Positions 1-7,070 of a DNA stretch of 23,410 nt are shown one piece after another. The notes beneath the pieces were generated by a model, which made no database searches, was not told where the DNA came from, and worked only from the letters and a program-made list of their open reading frames with translations. The translations under genes and the position numbers were made by a program. This DNA is from Rhodospirillales bacterium (GTDB taxonomy: Bacteria > Pseudomonadota > Alphaproteobacteria > Acetobacterales > Acetobacteraceae): NCBI GenBank assembly GCA_903644035.1, contig CAHJXG010000002.1, forward strand, positions 1 through 23,410, read 5' to 3'. Positions within the stretch are counted from its first letter, which is position 1. Every line of letters begins with the position of its first letter.

Positions 1-3
1 CTA

Positions 4-37
4 GTGACTGGAGTTCAGACGTGTGCTCTTCCGATCT
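4..37 (+). other. Illumina adapter sequence (artefact) at contig end
   Basis: Bases 4-37 match the Illumina TruSeq/multiplexing read-2 adapter, from GTGACTGGAGTTCAGACG to its CTCTTCCGATCT end including the ligation T. Genomic sequence therefore begins at about base 38. Translation of this stretch gives the well-known adapter peptides KSTRLNSSH, MTGVQTCALPI and IGRAHV. It creates false stops and starts for every frame entering the left edge. Confidence 0.98.
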
Positions 38-1781
38 GCTGCACCGCGTCGAGGTCGTCGCGCCCGTGGCGCAGCGTGCCCGGCGGCAGTGCGGCCGCGG
101 CGGGCAGTCGCGCCGGATCGTCGGCCACCACGGCGATCACGCCCACGCCCTCCGCCGCCAGCTGCTGGGCGATCTTGAGCACGGTCGGTCCGCCCTCCGC
201 CGGCTGGCCGCCGGTCATCGCCACCGCGTCGTTGAACAGGATCTTGTAGGTGATCGGCGCCCCGGCCGCGACCGCCTGGCGGATCGCCAGCAGGCCGGAA
301 TGCTGGTAGGTGCCATCCCCCATGTTGGCGAACATGTGCGGCGTCTCGGTGAAGGGCGCGAGGCCCACCCAGGGCACGCCCTCGCCGCCCATCTGGCTGA
401 ACGTCTTGGTCCCCTCGGAGGTGGTCAGCGCCATCGTGTGGCAGCCGATCCCCGCCATGCCAAAGCTGCCATCCGGAAGGCGCGTGCTGGTGCCGTGCGG
501 ACAGCCGGCGCAGAACGTCGGCGCGCGGGCGAGCAGGCCCGGCATGCGGGTGGAGGCTGCCGCGGCGGCCGGCACGTCGATGTCCATGCCGCAGCGGCGG
601 AGCACGCGGGCAAGCGCCGCCATCGCAAGCTCCGGCGACAGCTCCATCGTCGCCGGCAGCAGCGGCGCGCCGTCCCGGTCGAGCTTGCCCTCGACGCTGG
701 GCCGCTCCGCCAGGTCGTACAGCGCCGACCGGAGCTGTTCCTCGACGTTCGACCGTTTCTCCTCGACGACCAGGATGGCGCGCTTGCCGCGGGCGAACGC
801 CCGAACGCCTTCGGTCTCCAGCGGCCAGGACAGCGCCACCTTGTAAACCGCGATGTCCGGATGCCCGTCGAGGCCCAGGCGGCGCAGCGCGTGCATCGCG
901 TCGTGGTGGGCCTTGCCGACCGTCACGAGGCCGACCGTCGCCTCGGCCCGCCCGTGCACGAGGCGGTCCAGCCGGTTCGCCCGCGCCCACGCCTGCGCCG
1001 CCGGCAGCCGTTCCTCCACCATGCGCCGCTCCAGCTCCGCGCGCTCGGCCGGCCAGGGAAGCTGCGCGTCGATGTTGAGGCCGTGCGGCGGCAGCGGCCG
1101 ATCCGGCGTGACGAACGGCCGCTCGCTCGGGACGGTGACGACCGCGGACTGCTCCGCCGTCTCGGCGATCGTCTTCAGCGCGACCCACAGCCCGGCGTAG
1201 CGCGACATGGCGATGCCGGCGAGGCCGTAATCCAGGATCTCGCCGACATCGGCGGGCTGCAGCACCGGGATCTGCACGCTCTCGAAGATGCCGTCGGTCT
1301 GGTGCGGGAACACCGAGGAGTGCGCCGCGTGGTCATCGCCCGAAACGGCCAGCACGCCGCCCAGCCGCGCGGTGCCGATCATGTTGGCGCAGCGGAGCGC
1401 GTCGGCGCTGCGGTCCACGCCGGGTCCCTTGCCGTACCACATGCCGAACACGCCATCGACGCGCTTGCCCGGGAAGGTGTCGATCTGCTGGCTGCCCCAC
1501 AGCATGGTGGCGGCCAGATCCTCGTTCAGCCCGGGCTGAAACCGGACGCCGTGTTGCGTCAGCAGCGTCTCCTTGTGCCATAGCTCGCGGTCCAGGCCGC
1601 CCAGCGGCGACCCGCGGTATCCCGAGACAAGGCCGCCCGTCCGCAACCCGGCCGCGCGGTCCAGCCGCGCCTGCTCCAGCAGCACCCGCACCAACGCCTG
1701 AGTGCCGGTCAGCAAGGTCGGCTGGTCCAGCTCGGCATAGCGGCTGTCGAGGGTCGTGGTGGCAGCGAAGCCGATATCCAT
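38..1781 (-). CDS. Indolepyruvate ferredoxin oxidoreductase, N-terminal part (truncated)
   Basis: The enzyme oxidatively decarboxylates aryl pyruvates such as indolepyruvate to aryl-acetyl-CoA, using thiamine diphosphate (TPP) and passing electrons to ferredoxin. About 581 native residues are visible. The N-terminal pyrimidine-binding-like region has GLVSGYRGSPLGGLD and WYGKGPGVDRSAD. The TPP-binding domain, at about residues 420-500, has FCAGCPHGT, GIGCHTMAL, GDGTYQHSG and TYKILFNDAVAMTGGQP. Proteobacterial members are usually a fused IorA-IorB chain of about 1150 residues, so roughly half, including the gamma (IorB-like) part, is missing because the contig ends in an adapter. I chose ATG 1781 (MDIGF) because GGGAGG lies 9 bases upstream. 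A start at 1817 is possible but less well supported. The gene diverges from an Lrp/AsnC regulator, a common pairing. Confidence 0.9.
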
Positions 1782-1790
1782 TGGGGTGCG

Positions 1791-1796
1791 CCTCCC
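1791..1796 (-). promoter_or_regulatory. Shine-Dalgarno site deciding the start of the IOR gene
   Basis: GGGAGG on the minus strand, 9 bases before ATG 1781, supports the shorter start over the one at 1817. Confidence 0.6.
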
Positions 1797-1894
1797 GGAA
1801 AGGCCGGACACGTTCAAGCGTGGACGGTGTCCAACAGCATAACCCCAAAATAGGTAGCGGGTGCTGCCGTAGTTGCGCTATGAAGTCTGTAGAT

Positions 1895-1911
1895 TTGGCA
1901 GGATCTGCCAA
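1895..1911. promoter_or_regulatory. 17-bp perfect palindrome, candidate Lrp/AsnC operator
   Basis: TTGGCAG-GAT-CTGCCAA is a 7+3+7 perfect inverted repeat in the region between the divergent IOR and Lrp/AsnC genes. It lies 36 bases before the chosen regulator start. A degenerate copy, GCAGGATTGCC, lies at 1929-1939, with GCAGGAT repeated 31 bases apart, about three helical turns. Lrp-family proteins bind phased dyads of about 15 bp near their own genes, so autoregulation is a reasonable inference. The centre also contains AGGA 7 bases before an alternative ATG at 1911. Confidence 0.45.
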
Positions 1912-1946
1912 TGCTGCGCTGCGATACAGCAGGATTGCCCATCATC

Positions 1947-2423
1947 ATGCGCCTGGATCGGATCGACCTCGCCATCCTGGACCACCTGCAGCGGGATGGC
2001 CGCGCGACCAGCAACGAGATCGCGGACACGGCGGGATTGTCGCCCAGCCCGGCGCACCGCCGGCAGAAGCTGCTGGAGGAGGGCGGCATCATCCACCGCT
2101 ACGTGGCGCTGCTGGACCAGGACCACGTCGGGCTGCCGGTGAGCGTCTTCGTCTCAGTCAAGCTGTCCGCCCAGACCGACGAGCACCTGGCGGCCTTCGA
2201 GAAGGCCATCGCCGACCTGCCGGAGATCATGGAGTGCTACGTCATGTCGGGCGCCAGCGACTACCTGCTGCGGGTCGTCGCCCCCGACCTCGGCGCCTAC
2301 GAGGAGTTCCTGCGCACCCGGCTGACCCGCATCCCCGGCGTGCGCGGGGTGGAGAGCGCGTTCGCGCTGAAGCGCGTGGTGTATCGCACCAACCTGCCGA
2401 TCCGCCGCAAGCCGCGGGCCTGA
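1947..2423 (+). CDS. Lrp/AsnC family transcriptional regulator
   Basis: A 158-residue DNA-binding regulator of the feast/famine family. Residues 1-50 form the N-terminal winged helix-turn-helix: RLDRIDLAILDHLQRDGRAT, then EIADTAGLSPSPAHRR. A RAM effector-binding domain follows at about 65-145, with MSGASDYLLRV typical of the ligand-sensing part. The length is normal for the family. I chose ATG 1947 because the protein then starts MRLDRIDL as in relatives. ATG 1911, adding 12 residues, has AGGA at 7 bases but overlaps a palindrome that looks like an operator. The ligand is probably an amino acid, given the divergent indolepyruvate oxidoreductase and the downstream MarC gene 4 bases away. The target is inferred, not seen. 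Confidence 0.88.
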   Translation: MRLDRIDLAILDHLQRDGRATSNEIADTAGLSPSPAHRRQKLLEEGGIIHRYVALLDQDHVGLPVSVFVSVKLSAQTDEHLAAFEKAIADLPEIMECYVMSGASDYLLRVVAPDLGAYEEFLRTRLTRIPGVRGVESAFALKRVVYRTNLPIRRKPRA

Positions 2424-2427
2424 CGCC

Positions 2428-3084
2428 GTGCTCGCCGCCCTCCTGCTGGCATTCCCGGCGCTGTTCAGCATCGTCAACCCCATCGCCGGCGCCTTCATCT
2501 TCCGGGAGGCCACCGCCGACCGCACGCATGGGGAGCGCGTCAAGCTGGCCCGCCGGGTCGGGCTGTACTCGCTACTGGTGATGCTGGTGGCGCTGTGGGC
2601 CGGGTCCTACGTGTTGGCGCTGTTCGGGATCACCATCGCGGCGCTGCGCATCGCCGGCGGCATCGTGCTGGCGCTGTTCGCGTGGGAGCTGCTGGGCGCG
2701 CCTGAGAAGCGCGAGGGCCGCAAGCAGGAGCAGGCGGCCGACGCCGGCCCGGCGGTGGCCGACGACGTGGCGTTCTTTCCGCTGACGCTGCCGTTCACCA
2801 CCGGGCCGGGCACGATCGCAGTGGCCGTGGCGTTGGGCGCCGGGCATCCCGGGATGGGCCAGGCCTGGGCCGGGTTCTATGCCGGCATCGGCCTGGCGGC
2901 CGTGGCGATGGCCGGGGCGATCTGGCTGACCTACGCCAATGCGGACCGGCTGTCCGACCTGCTGGGCCGCACCGGCAGCAAGACCGTGACCCGGCTCTCG
3001 GCGTTCATGCTGTTCTGCATCGGCGTGCAAATGCTGATCACCGGGGTGGAGGATGTGCTGGGGCCGCTGCTGGGAGCGCGGTAG
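2428..3084 (+). CDS. MarC family integral membrane protein
   Basis: A 218-residue inner-membrane protein with about six hydrophobic helices and the MarC signatures NPIAGAFIF near the N-terminus and PLTLPFTTGPGTI in the middle. Length is normal. MarC itself does not cause multidrug resistance despite its name. One archaeal relative, SnatA, transports small neutral amino acids, so amino-acid movement is possible here. The start is GTG, 4 bases after the regulator's stop codon, so the two are almost certainly cotranscribed and probably translationally coupled. The Lrp-type regulator makes an amino-acid related role attractive, but the substrate cannot be read from the sequence. A charged loop (KREGRKQEQ) separates the two halves. 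Confidence 0.85.
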   Translation: MLAALLLAFPALFSIVNPIAGAFIFREATADRTHGERVKLARRVGLYSLLVMLVALWAGSYVLALFGITIAALRIAGGIVLALFAWELLGAPEKREGRKQEQAADAGPAVADDVAFFPLTLPFTTGPGTIAVAVALGAGHPGMGQAWAGFYAGIGLAAVAMAGAIWLTYANADRLSDLLGRTGSKTVTRLSAFMLFCIGVQMLITGVEDVLGPLLGAR

Positions 3085-3122
3085 CCGGGCAACTCCGAAG
3101 GTGAGGCGGCGTTGCCAGGCCA

Positions 3123-4067
3123 ATGAACGAGATCAGCCCAAACGGCATCGACGCCAAGCTGCTGGAATTGGCACGGGCCGTGCAGTCCACAGGCTACGCA
3201 TTCACCACTCCGACCCCGGCCACCCATGCCCGCGTCAACGCCCGGCCCGGCTCGGCATGGGCAGAGGACCTTGCCGGTGTCTTTGGGTGGAGCCGCCCGT
3301 TCCGCGAGGGCATCGTGCCGCCTGGCATCCTGGAAGTGATGCGGGAGGCCGGCGTGCTGGTCGCGGGCCGCACCGGCCTCCGCAGCGCCGTGCGGCTGTC
3401 CAGCCTGGACGGGCTGCTGTTCGTGCACTCCGCCTACCCGACCACGGCGGCCGACTCCGTCTTCTTCGGGCCTGACACGTACCGGTTTGCCCGCGCCATT
3501 CTGGCCTGCCTCGATCAAGGCGGTTCGGTGCGCCGCGCCGTGGACATCGGCTGCGGCGCCGGACCCGGCGCCATCCTGGCGGCGCGGGCGCACCCTGAGG
3601 CCGAGGTGCTGGCTGTCGATATCAACCCGGCAGCCCTGCGTATGACCCGGGTCAACGCCGCGCTGGCCGGGGTGCAGGTGGCGGCGGTGGACAGCGACCT
3701 GCTGTCAGCCGTCTCCGGGTCGTTCGACCTGATCGTCTCGAACCCGCCCTATCTCGTTGATCCCGACGCACGGGCGTACCGGCATGGCGGAGGGCCGCTT
3801 GGCGCCGGGCTGTCGCTGGCGATCCTGGACGCTGCGCTTGGGCGGCTGGCGCCGGGCGGCACGCTGCTGCTCTACACCGGTGCCGCCATCGTGAACGGGG
3901 CCGACCCCTTCAAGATGGCTGCAATCGCCCACATAGGCGGGTCCGGAGCGAGCTGGACCTATGAGGAACTCGATCCCGACGTGTTCGGCGAGGAGCTGGA
4001 CGGCGGTGCCTACACGGCAGCCGACCGGATCGCCGCTGTGGCCTTGACTGTGAAAAAATGGGAATGA
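3123..4067 (+). CDS. PrmC/HemK-like class I SAM-dependent methyltransferase
   Basis: 314 residues. The C-terminal Rossmann domain has motif I VDIGCGAGPGAI at 140-151, the acidic ribose-binding D166 in AVDIN, and NPPY at 207-210. NPPY is the mark of enzymes that methylate planar nitrogens such as glutamine amide or adenine N6. Residues 1-135 form a distinct N-terminal domain (VFGWSRPF at 53-60) that differs from the PrmC helical bundle, so release-factor methylation is unlikely. The ATG follows MarC after 38 bases with a weak ribosome site. The stop lies 6 bases before a diiron-oxidase-like gene, so the two form a unit. The substrate is unknown: a small molecule, a peptide side chain or a protein is possible. 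Family membership is firm, function is not. Confidence 0.8.
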   Translation: MNEISPNGIDAKLLELARAVQSTGYAFTTPTPATHARVNARPGSAWAEDLAGVFGWSRPFREGIVPPGILEVMREAGVLVAGRTGLRSAVRLSSLDGLLFVHSAYPTTAADSVFFGPDTYRFARAILACLDQGGSVRRAVDIGCGAGPGAILAARAHPEAEVLAVDINPAALRMTRVNAALAGVQVAAVDSDLLSAVSGSFDLIVSNPPYLVDPDARAYRHGGGPLGAGLSLAILDAALGRLAPGGTLLLYTGAAIVNGADPFKMAAIAHIGGSGASWTYEELDPDVFGEELDGGAYTAADRIAAVALTVKKWE

Positions 4068-4073
4068 AACGAA

Positions 4074-4958
4074 ATGCCTGATGGCAGCCTGCGTCCTGAT
4101 CTTTCGTCCGACGACCACTGGCATCGCCGGCTGGCCGCCTTCAACAACCACCGCTTCGCCCCGGCGCTGCCGGGCGCGGATTGGCAGGCTGACATCGACA
4201 GCCAATCGAAGCTGCTGATCGAGGAGGGCATCTGGCTCGAGGCTGCGCGCGCCGCCGTCGCTGAACGTGCCGCGCAGGCGCCGCGCGATCCCGATGGGTT
4301 CGTCGCCTGGTTCGAGGAGCTTGACCGCACCGGGCCGGGCCAGCACGACCCGCTGTTTCCCTGGCTCGCCGAGACCGCCACGCGGGACGAGATGTGCTGG
4401 TTCCTGACCCAGGAAGTCGCTGGCGAGGCCGGCTTCGAGGACCTGGCGGCGCTGACCCAGGTCCGTATGCCGCAAGGCCCCAAGCTGGAGATCGCGCGGA
4501 ACTATTGGGACGAGATGGGGCGGGGCAATCCCAAGGGCATGCACGGCCCGTTGCTCGATGCCCTGGCGCACCGTTTGGGCCTGACTCCACACGTCGAGAC
4601 GACGGTGTGGGAGAGCCTGGCGCTGGCCAACACGATGGCTGGGCTTGCGGCGAGCCGGCGCTACGCCTTCCATTCCATGGGCGCGTTGGGCGTCATTGAG
4701 CAGACGGCGCCAGGTCGTGCCACGTTGGTGGCGCTGGGCCTCAAGCGGCTGGGCGTGCCGGCCGGCGACCGTCATTACTTCGACCTGCACTCGGTCCTGG
4801 ACGTGAAGCATTCGGCCGCCTGGAACAAGGAGGCGCTGCATCCGCTCGTGGCGCAGAACCCCGATTACGCGCCGGCGATCGCCGAGGGCGCGCTGATGCG
4901 GCTGGAATGCGGCGCGGCCTGTTTCCGGCGCTACCGTCAGGAACTGGGCCTGAACTAG
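4074..4958 (+). CDS. Heme-oxygenase-like diiron oxidase (iron-containing redox enzyme family)
   Basis: 294 residues, predicted all-helical and cytoplasmic. The end of the fold carries H239-x3-D243-x2-H246 (in FDLHSVLDVKH), the third-helix metal-binding pattern of heme-oxygenase-like diiron oxidases such as CADD, UndA, BesC and the SznF core. E209 lies 30 residues earlier, close to the spacing in CADD. E147 and H157 in DEMGRGNPKGMH, or E139, complete a plausible diiron site. Additional acidic residues sit in LTQEVAGEAGFED (112-123). Family members cleave C-C or C-N bonds, oxidise amines, or desaturate fatty or amino acids with O2. The gene is 6 bases from the methyltransferase, so both probably act on one substrate. 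The product is unknown; PqqC or TenA identities seem unlikely from the motifs. Confidence 0.78.
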   Translation: MPDGSLRPDLSSDDHWHRRLAAFNNHRFAPALPGADWQADIDSQSKLLIEEGIWLEAARAAVAERAAQAPRDPDGFVAWFEELDRTGPGQHDPLFPWLAETATRDEMCWFLTQEVAGEAGFEDLAALTQVRMPQGPKLEIARNYWDEMGRGNPKGMHGPLLDALAHRLGLTPHVETTVWESLALANTMAGLAASRRYAFHSMGALGVIEQTAPGRATLVALGLKRLGVPAGDRHYFDLHSVLDVKHSAAWNKEALHPLVAQNPDYAPAIAEGALMRLECGAACFRRYRQELGLN

Positions 4959-4992
4959 GCGGCTCACGACCTGTTAGCAATCAGATGACGGC

Positions 4993-5023
4993 TGGGCAGC
5001 AAACGCTTGTCTTTTGCTGCCCA
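4993..5023 (+). terminator. Hairpin downstream of the methyltransferase-HDO unit
   Basis: TGGGCAGCAAA (4993-5003) pairs perfectly with TTTGCTGCCCA (5013-5023) around a 9-base loop, 35 bases after the HDO stop codon. No T-run follows, so a classical intrinsic terminator is not certain. It may instead stabilise mRNA 3' ends. The 3' arm is duplicated (see the tandem repeat), giving a second possible hairpin with a longer loop. Confidence 0.5.
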
Positions 5024-5037
5024 TCTTTTGCTGCCCA
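5010..5037. repeat. Two-copy 14-bp tandem repeat overlapping the hairpin
   Basis: TCTTTTGCTGCCCA occurs at 5010-5023 and again, identically, at 5024-5037. Each copy contains the complement of 4993-5003, so two mutually exclusive stems are possible. It lies in the 119-base spacer between the HDO gene and the amidase gene. Confidence 0.9.
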
Positions 5038-5077
5038 GGCGCTTTAATGCGCATTCACCCATGACGGAACCCGACGT

Positions 5078-6571
5078 TTGAACGAGCCTTGTGATCTCGA
5101 TGCGGTCGAGGCCCGACGGCTGATCGGCTGTAAACGGCTGTCCGCCACCGAGCTGGTCGAAAGCTGCATCGGCCGCATCACCTCCGTCGATCCCGCAGTG
5201 AACGCCATGGTGGCCCGCGACTTCGACCGCGCCCATGCCGCCGCGGTGGCCTGCGACGCCGCCACCATGCGCGGCGACGCGTTGGGTCCCCTGCATGGCC
5301 TGCCATTGGGGGTGAAGGACCTGGAGGACGTGGCCGGCCTTCGCACCACGTACGGCAGCACGCTGTTCCGCGATCATGTCCCGACGCGCGACGAGCTGAT
5401 CGTGCAGGCCAGCCGGCACGCGGGCGCCATCGTGCTGGGCAAGACGAACACGCCCGAGTGGGGGGCCGGGGCCAACACGCGGAACGCGGTGTACGGCGCG
5501 ACGGGCAACCCGTTCGACCCGCGGCGCTCCGCGGCCGGGTCCTCCGGCGGGTCGGCCGTGGCGCTTGCGACCGGCATGCTCCCGCTCGCCACTGGGTCCG
5601 ACATGGGCGGCTCGCTGCGCAACCCGGCCGCGTTCTGCGGCATTGTCGGTTTTCGCCCGACGCCGGGGCTGGTTCCGAGCGAGAAGCGGGCGCTGGGCTG
5701 GAATCCGCTCTCGGTGCTGGGACCGATGGCGCGCACCGTGCCCGACCTTTGCCTGATGCTGTCCTGCATGGCGTCCGATGACGCGCGGGACCCGCTGGCC
5801 TACACGGTCGCAGGCGGCGCGGTGCGCCGGTCCGGGGATTTTACGATGCCCGGCACCGTGGACCTGGCCGGGCTGCGCGTCGCGCTCACGCCCGATTTCG
5901 GCGTTGCTCCGACAGAACGGCACGTCGCCGAGGTGTTCGCCGAGAAGACCGCGCTGTTCCGTCACGTCTTCGCCCGTTGCGAGGAGGCATCGCCCGACTG
6001 CACCGGCACGGACGAGACGTTCGAGACGCTGCGTGCCGCCGCGGCGCTTGCGAGCCACCATGACCGGGTGCGGGACACGCCGGACGCGGTCGGCCCGAAC
6101 GTGCACGCGGACGTGGCGGCGGGGCTGAAACTGAGCGCACTCGACGTGGCGCGGGCCTCGCAGCATCAGACGGTGCTGTATCGTCGTTGGCTGCGCTTCT
6201 TCGACGACTACGACATCATCCTGTCGCCCGCCGTCACCATCAGCCCGCGGCCCTGGTCGGAGCTCTTCCCCGCCAGCGTCGACGGCGCTCCGACCCGCAC
6301 GTATTTCCACTGGCTGTCGCTCGCCTATGCCGTGTCGCTGGTCGGCCACCCCGCAGCGTCGCTGCCGGTCGGGCTGGACCGCGCCGGCATGCCGTTCGGC
6401 CTGCAAATCATCGGCCGGCGTGGCGGAGACGCCCAGGTCCTGGCGGTCGCCGCGGCGCTGGAACGCCTGCTGGCCGAAGACCCGCGTACGGCCCGTCCGA
6501 TCCCCGACATCGCGGCGCTCGCCGGCGCCCCGCCTCTGCGCGACGCTCCGGGCTTTCTCGGCTTCGGCTGA
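5078..6571 (+). CDS. Amidase signature family amidase
   Basis: 497 residues. The enzyme hydrolyses an amide to the acid plus ammonia or an amine; the substrate is not evident. The Ser-cisSer-Lys triad is visible: K80 in LPLGVKDLEDV, the cis serine S155 in AAGSSGGS, and the nucleophile S179 in GSDMGGSLRNPA. Length and order match GatA-like amidases, but no gatB or gatC is nearby, so tRNA amidation is unlikely. No in-frame ATG exists before residue 44. The best start is TTG 5078, which overlaps the stop of a six-codon reading frame (ATG 5061 to TGA 5081) in the TTGA arrangement. An in-frame stop at 5045 bars a longer start. It precedes a CoA-metabolism cluster on the same strand and could supply the acid that the acyl-CoA synthetase activates. 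Confidence 0.88.
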   Translation: MNEPCDLDAVEARRLIGCKRLSATELVESCIGRITSVDPAVNAMVARDFDRAHAAAVACDAATMRGDALGPLHGLPLGVKDLEDVAGLRTTYGSTLFRDHVPTRDELIVQASRHAGAIVLGKTNTPEWGAGANTRNAVYGATGNPFDPRRSAAGSSGGSAVALATGMLPLATGSDMGGSLRNPAAFCGIVGFRPTPGLVPSEKRALGWNPLSVLGPMARTVPDLCLMLSCMASDDARDPLAYTVAGGAVRRSGDFTMPGTVDLAGLRVALTPDFGVAPTERHVAEVFAEKTALFRHVFARCEEASPDCTGTDETFETLRAAAALASHHDRVRDTPDAVGPNVHADVAAGLKLSALDVARASQHQTVLYRRWLRFFDDYDIILSPAVTISPRPWSELFPASVDGAPTRTYFHWLSLAYAVSLVGHPAASLPVGLDRAGMPFGLQIIGRRGGDAQVLAVAAALERLLAEDPRTARPIPDIAALAGAPPLRDAPGFLGFG

Positions 6572-6659
6572 GCCGCAGGACGCCAGCCCCGGCGAAATCC
6601 GGCCACGGCGCCTTCACGCTGTCCTTTGGACCTGGCATGGTCGCGACAAAGGGCTAACC

Positions 6660-6665
6660 GGGAGG
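6660..6665 (+). promoter_or_regulatory. Strong Shine-Dalgarno before the small leader frame
   Basis: GGGAGG lies 7 bases before ATG 6673. This is the strongest ribosome site in the spacer and points to the small frame, not directly to the DUF35 start at 6708. Confidence 0.55.
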
Positions 6666-6672
6666 CGCACTC

Positions 6673-6711
6673 ATGAACCTGATCCACCGCTGCCGTCCGG
6701 TGCAGGCATGA
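6673..6711 (+). CDS. Possible 12-residue leader peptide coupled to DUF35 gene
   Basis: ATG 6673 opens a short frame, MNLIHRCRPVQA, that ends at TGA 6709-6711 and overlaps the DUF35 ATG in an ATGA. It has a strong GGGAGG site, whereas the DUF35 start has only a weak CAGG. This looks like a leader whose translation delivers ribosomes to the downstream gene. It shows no run of one amino acid that would suggest attenuation. It could instead be the remnant of a gene that was lost. Confidence 0.4.
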   Translation: MNLIHRCRPVQA

Positions 6712-7070
6712 CCGGCCCCGGCCCGGAAGCCGAGTACCGCGCCCACCTGCGGGACGGGCGCTTCATGCTCCAGCGGAGCCGCAGCACGGGCGTCCATGCC
6801 TTCTACCCGCGCATCGCCATCCCCGGCACCGGGGAGCAGGACCTGGACTGGGTCACGGCCAGCGGCCTTGCCACCGTCTACGCCATCACGGTGAACCGGA
6901 CGCGGGAGGGGGCCTACAACGTCGCCCTGGTGGACCTCGACGAGGGGCCGCGCATGATGACCCGCATTGACGGGATCGAGACGGTGCCGGTCGGCACCCG
7001 CGTCCGCGCCCGCATCATCGAGGAGGACGGCGCGCCGCTGGTCGTCTTCGTCCCGGAGCAGCCGGCATGA
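6708..7070 (+). CDS. DUF35 OB-fold protein lacking zinc-ribbon cysteines
   Basis: 120 residues. DUF35 proteins usually join a rubredoxin-like zinc ribbon to an OB fold and act as partners of thiolase-fold enzymes in acyl-CoA metabolism. The OB-fold half is clear: DWVTASGLATVYAITVNR, YNVALVDLDEGPRMMTRI and VGTRVRARI. The part that should hold two CxxC pairs (about residues 17-48, FMLQRSRSTGVHAFYPR) has none, and the whole protein contains no cysteine, so zinc is probably not bound. It overlaps the thiolase-like gene by ATGA, as expected for a complex with it. ATG 6708 is the only start that fits; frames extending upstream run through the amidase in another phase. Confidence 0.82.
   Translation: MTGPGPEAEYRAHLRDGRFMLQRSRSTGVHAFYPRIAIPGTGEQDLDWVTASGLATVYAITVNRTREGAYNVALVDLDEGPRMMTRIDGIETVPVGTRVRARIIEEDGAPLVVFVPEQPA

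Noticed and set aside
4..1583. Plus-strand frames starting in the left edge (MTGVQTCALPI, MCSSDL)
   Set aside because: Their starts are translated adapter sequence and the rest is antisense to the IOR gene.
3123..4067. Methyltransferase as PrmC (release factor methylation)
   Set aside because: NPPY and the Rossmann motif fit the superfamily, but the N-terminal domain differs from PrmC and no prfA lies next to it.
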